The notes under the pieces are model-generated. The model made no database searches and was not told the DNA's origin. It saw only the letters and a list, made by a program, of their open reading frames with translations. Both the position numbers and the translations under genes were made by a program. 64,000 bases of DNA from Acidimicrobiaceae bacterium (lineage in GTDB: Bacteria > Actinomycetota > Acidimicrobiia > Acidimicrobiales > Ilumatobacteraceae): assembly GCA_003569125.1 (NCBI GenBank), contig BGOG01000002.1:1-64000 (forward strand). The letters run 5' to 3'. Below, in pieces: positions 62,438 to 64,000 of this stretch (the stretch's first letter is position 1; the number at the start of each line of letters is the position of its first letter).

Positions 62438-63594
62438 AAAACCCGAGACCAAACCTGGCGAGTCAACGCTCAAATCGCCAACGGCGAAAACCCCTGCCGT
62501 CTCATCGAACAGATACGCGGAACAATTAATCGAACTCGGTGTCGCCTCTGGCTTGCACCGTGTGGGCGTGACCAGTGCCGATGTTTTGAATCGTGCCCGA
62601 GAAGTGCTCACCGCAAGAAAATCTCTCGGTTTGCACAATGAGATGCAATTTACATATCGCAATCCAATCAGAAGCACAGATCCAACTAGCACGATGCCAG
62701 CCGCTCGGTCGATAATTGTCGGCGCGCGATCGTATGCAACGCAGATGCCGATCAAACCCGATGAAGTTTCTGCACGGGTTGCCCGTTATGCGTGGGCTGA
62801 CTATTACGAACTTCTTCGTTTCGGCCTCGGGCAAATCGCGACACAATTAAAAGCCGACGGTTGGCGGGCAATTGTTCTGGCCGATGATAATTCGATCGTC
62901 GATCGCGAAGTCGCATATCAGGCTGGTCTGGGTTGGTATGGCAAGAATGCCAATCTTTTGATTGAGGGTGCCGGAAGCTATTTCGTTCTCGGCAGTGTTG
63001 TGACCGACGCGCCGCTGCAACCATCAACAAAAACCGTCAAAGACGGTTGTGGCTCGTGTCAAAGATGCATTGATAACTGTCCGACGCAGGCGATAATCGC
63101 ACCAGGCGTCGTTGATGCAAGAAAATGTTTGGCATGGTTGTTGCAAAAACCCGGAGTATTCGATTCTGCGTATCGTGTCGCACTCGGCGATCGTCTTTAT
63201 GGATGTGACGACTGCCAAGAAGTTTGCCCGCCGACGGTTCGCAATGCAATCGTCGAACAGACGCAAGGCAAAACTCGGGCATGGGCAAGTGTGATGTCGG
63301 TGCTTGAATCTGATGACGAGATTCTGCTGAAAAATTTTAAGGCCTGGTATATCGCCGATCGTGACCCAAAGTGGCTTCGTCGTAATGCTTTGATAATTCT
63401 CGGCAACATCGGCGATGCTTTGGATGAAAGAACACAAATAGTTTTGAAGCGCTATCTGATAGACCGCGAACCGATATTGAGAGCGCATGCAGTTTGGGCA
63501 ACAGCCCGTTTAGGTTTGCATAATTTGCTGCCAAGTCGCGATGATCGACCCAATTGTTCAAGCCGAACTCGACACATTGCCGAGCGTAAAGTAG
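62394..63594 (+). CDS. queG: Epoxyqueuosine reductase (frameshift near the 3' end)
   Basis: Reduces epoxyqueuosine to queuosine in tRNA, using cobalamin and two [4Fe-4S] clusters. Motifs: ASGLHRVGVTSADVL, RVARYAWADYYELLR, VDREVAYQAGLGWYGKNANLL, the cluster motifs GCGSCQRCIDNCPTQAI and YGCDDCQEVCPP, then a HEAT-like tail (WLRRNALIILGNIG, LRAHAVWATARLG). One frame runs on to 63740 with non-homologous residues, while a +1 frame reads DPIVQAELDTLPSVK and stops at 63594, 6 nt before the next gene. One surplus base near 63530-63547 explains this. The start may be GTG 62424 rather than ATG 62394. Confidence 0.92.
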
Positions 63595-63600
63595 CAACAG

Positions 63601-64000
63601 ATGAAGCATCTACTTGTAACGAACGATTTTCCACCCAAAATCGGCGGCATTCAGAACGTTCTTTACGAGTGGTGGCGCCGTCTGCCGCCCGAGAATTTTG
63701 CTGTGTTGACCAGCCCCTATCGCGGTTCGCAAGACTTTGACGCAGCGCAAAAGTTTTTGATCAAGCGGATTCCTGAGCCAGCACTGTTGCCGCATCCGAT
63801 AATGGCACGACGCATAAATCAGATGGCTCGAGAAGTCGGCGCAGAGTTGGTCGTGCTTGATCCCGCCGTGCCGCTTGGCATTGTCGGGCCATGGCTGGAT
63901 CTGCCGTATGCAGTTATTCTGCACGGAGCCGAAGTAACGGTGCCTGGCCGACTGCCGGTGACTTCAAAATTGCTCAGCAATGTTTTGCGCAAGGCTTCAA
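63601..64000 (+). CDS. GT4 family glycosyltransferase, partial
   Basis: The frame from ATG 63601 is open to the window edge (133 codons). It begins MKHLLVTNDFPPKIGGIQNVL, the classic GT-B/GT4 N-terminus of mannosyl- and glucosyltransferases, then VLTSPYRGSQDFDAAQ and AVILHGAEVTVPGRLP, a GT4 acceptor-side pattern. Phosphatidylinositol mannosyltransferases of actinobacteria share this start, but the donor-binding domain is beyond the window. It overlaps the wrong-frame extension of queG and follows the corrected queG stop by 6 nt. Confidence 0.88.
   Translation, partial: MKHLLVTNDFPPKIGGIQNVLYEWWRRLPPENFAVLTSPYRGSQDFDAAQKFLIKRIPEPALLPHPIMARRINQMAREVGAELVVLDPAVPLGIVGPWLDLPYAVILHGAEVTVPGRLPVTSKLLSNVLRKAS

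Noticed and set aside
62394-63740. queG reading to 63740
   Set aside because: The last 65 residues lack similarity and overlap a clear glycosyltransferase start; the +1 frame gives a natural QueG end at 63594.

Overview
The window looks like chromosomal DNA from an actinobacterium, most likely the class Acidimicrobiia (inferred from gene content, not from a search). Supporting features are an F420 biosynthesis enzyme (fused CofG/CofH), two LLM-type F420/flavin oxidoreductases, a WhiB regulator, an LCP-like protein between nadD and rsfS, a class A PBP, RNase J and FtsK. By eye the base composition is near 50% GC, which would suit a low-GC aquatic lineage. No prophage, IS element, integrase or CRISPR array was found.

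Layout. 0-3 kb: end of a sigma-70 factor gene, divergent from nadD/LCP-like/rsfS. 3-6.8 kb: methyltransferase, tRNA-Ala(GGC), DUF2142 membrane protein, secreted collagen-like protein and pentapeptide-repeat protein (accessory in character). 6.8-15.1 kb: SDR, a polyamine-type ABC transporter (ATPase convergent with its two permeases and binding protein), class III aminotransferase, Rieske oxygenase and PhyH-like dioxygenase, probably an amine uptake/catabolism or tailoring locus. 15.2-29 kb: LLM oxidoreductase, leuS, rbfA-truB-ribF, fbiC, a chorismate mutase/VOC fusion, ribE, rpsO-pnp-dapB. 29-36 kb: thiol peroxidase with a lysine-rich tail, membrane protein, acyl-CoA ligase, amino-acid ABC transporter, TetR regulator and a diiron protein. 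36-50 kb: dapA-rnj, ftsK, rimO-pgsA-cinA, saccharopine dehydrogenase-like gene, LLM oxidoreductase, PBP, zinc-ribbon protein, membrane protein. 50.3-50.7 kb: RNase P RNA on the minus strand. 50.7-56.6 kb: two ferritin-like proteins, then glpD, an alkyl-DHAP-synthase-like flavoprotein and glpK, all on the minus strand. 56.7-60 kb: Fur regulator, rubrerythrin, Fe-S protein and DUF3501 protein (peroxide/redox cluster), then WhiB. 60-64 kb: trpD, thrB, small Cys protein, queG and the start of a GT4 glycosyltransferase.

Two patterns cut across the window. (1) Many genes carry a TANNNT -10 hexamer exactly 6 nt before the start codon, which predicts leaderless mRNAs and helps choose starts. Two divergent gene pairs share one symmetric -10. 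(2) About ten genes are broken by a single-base shift, mostly within short homopolymers, where both halves clearly belong to one conserved protein. These are more likely consensus sequencing errors than real pseudogenes, and the affected genes are annotated as single CDSs with the break position given.
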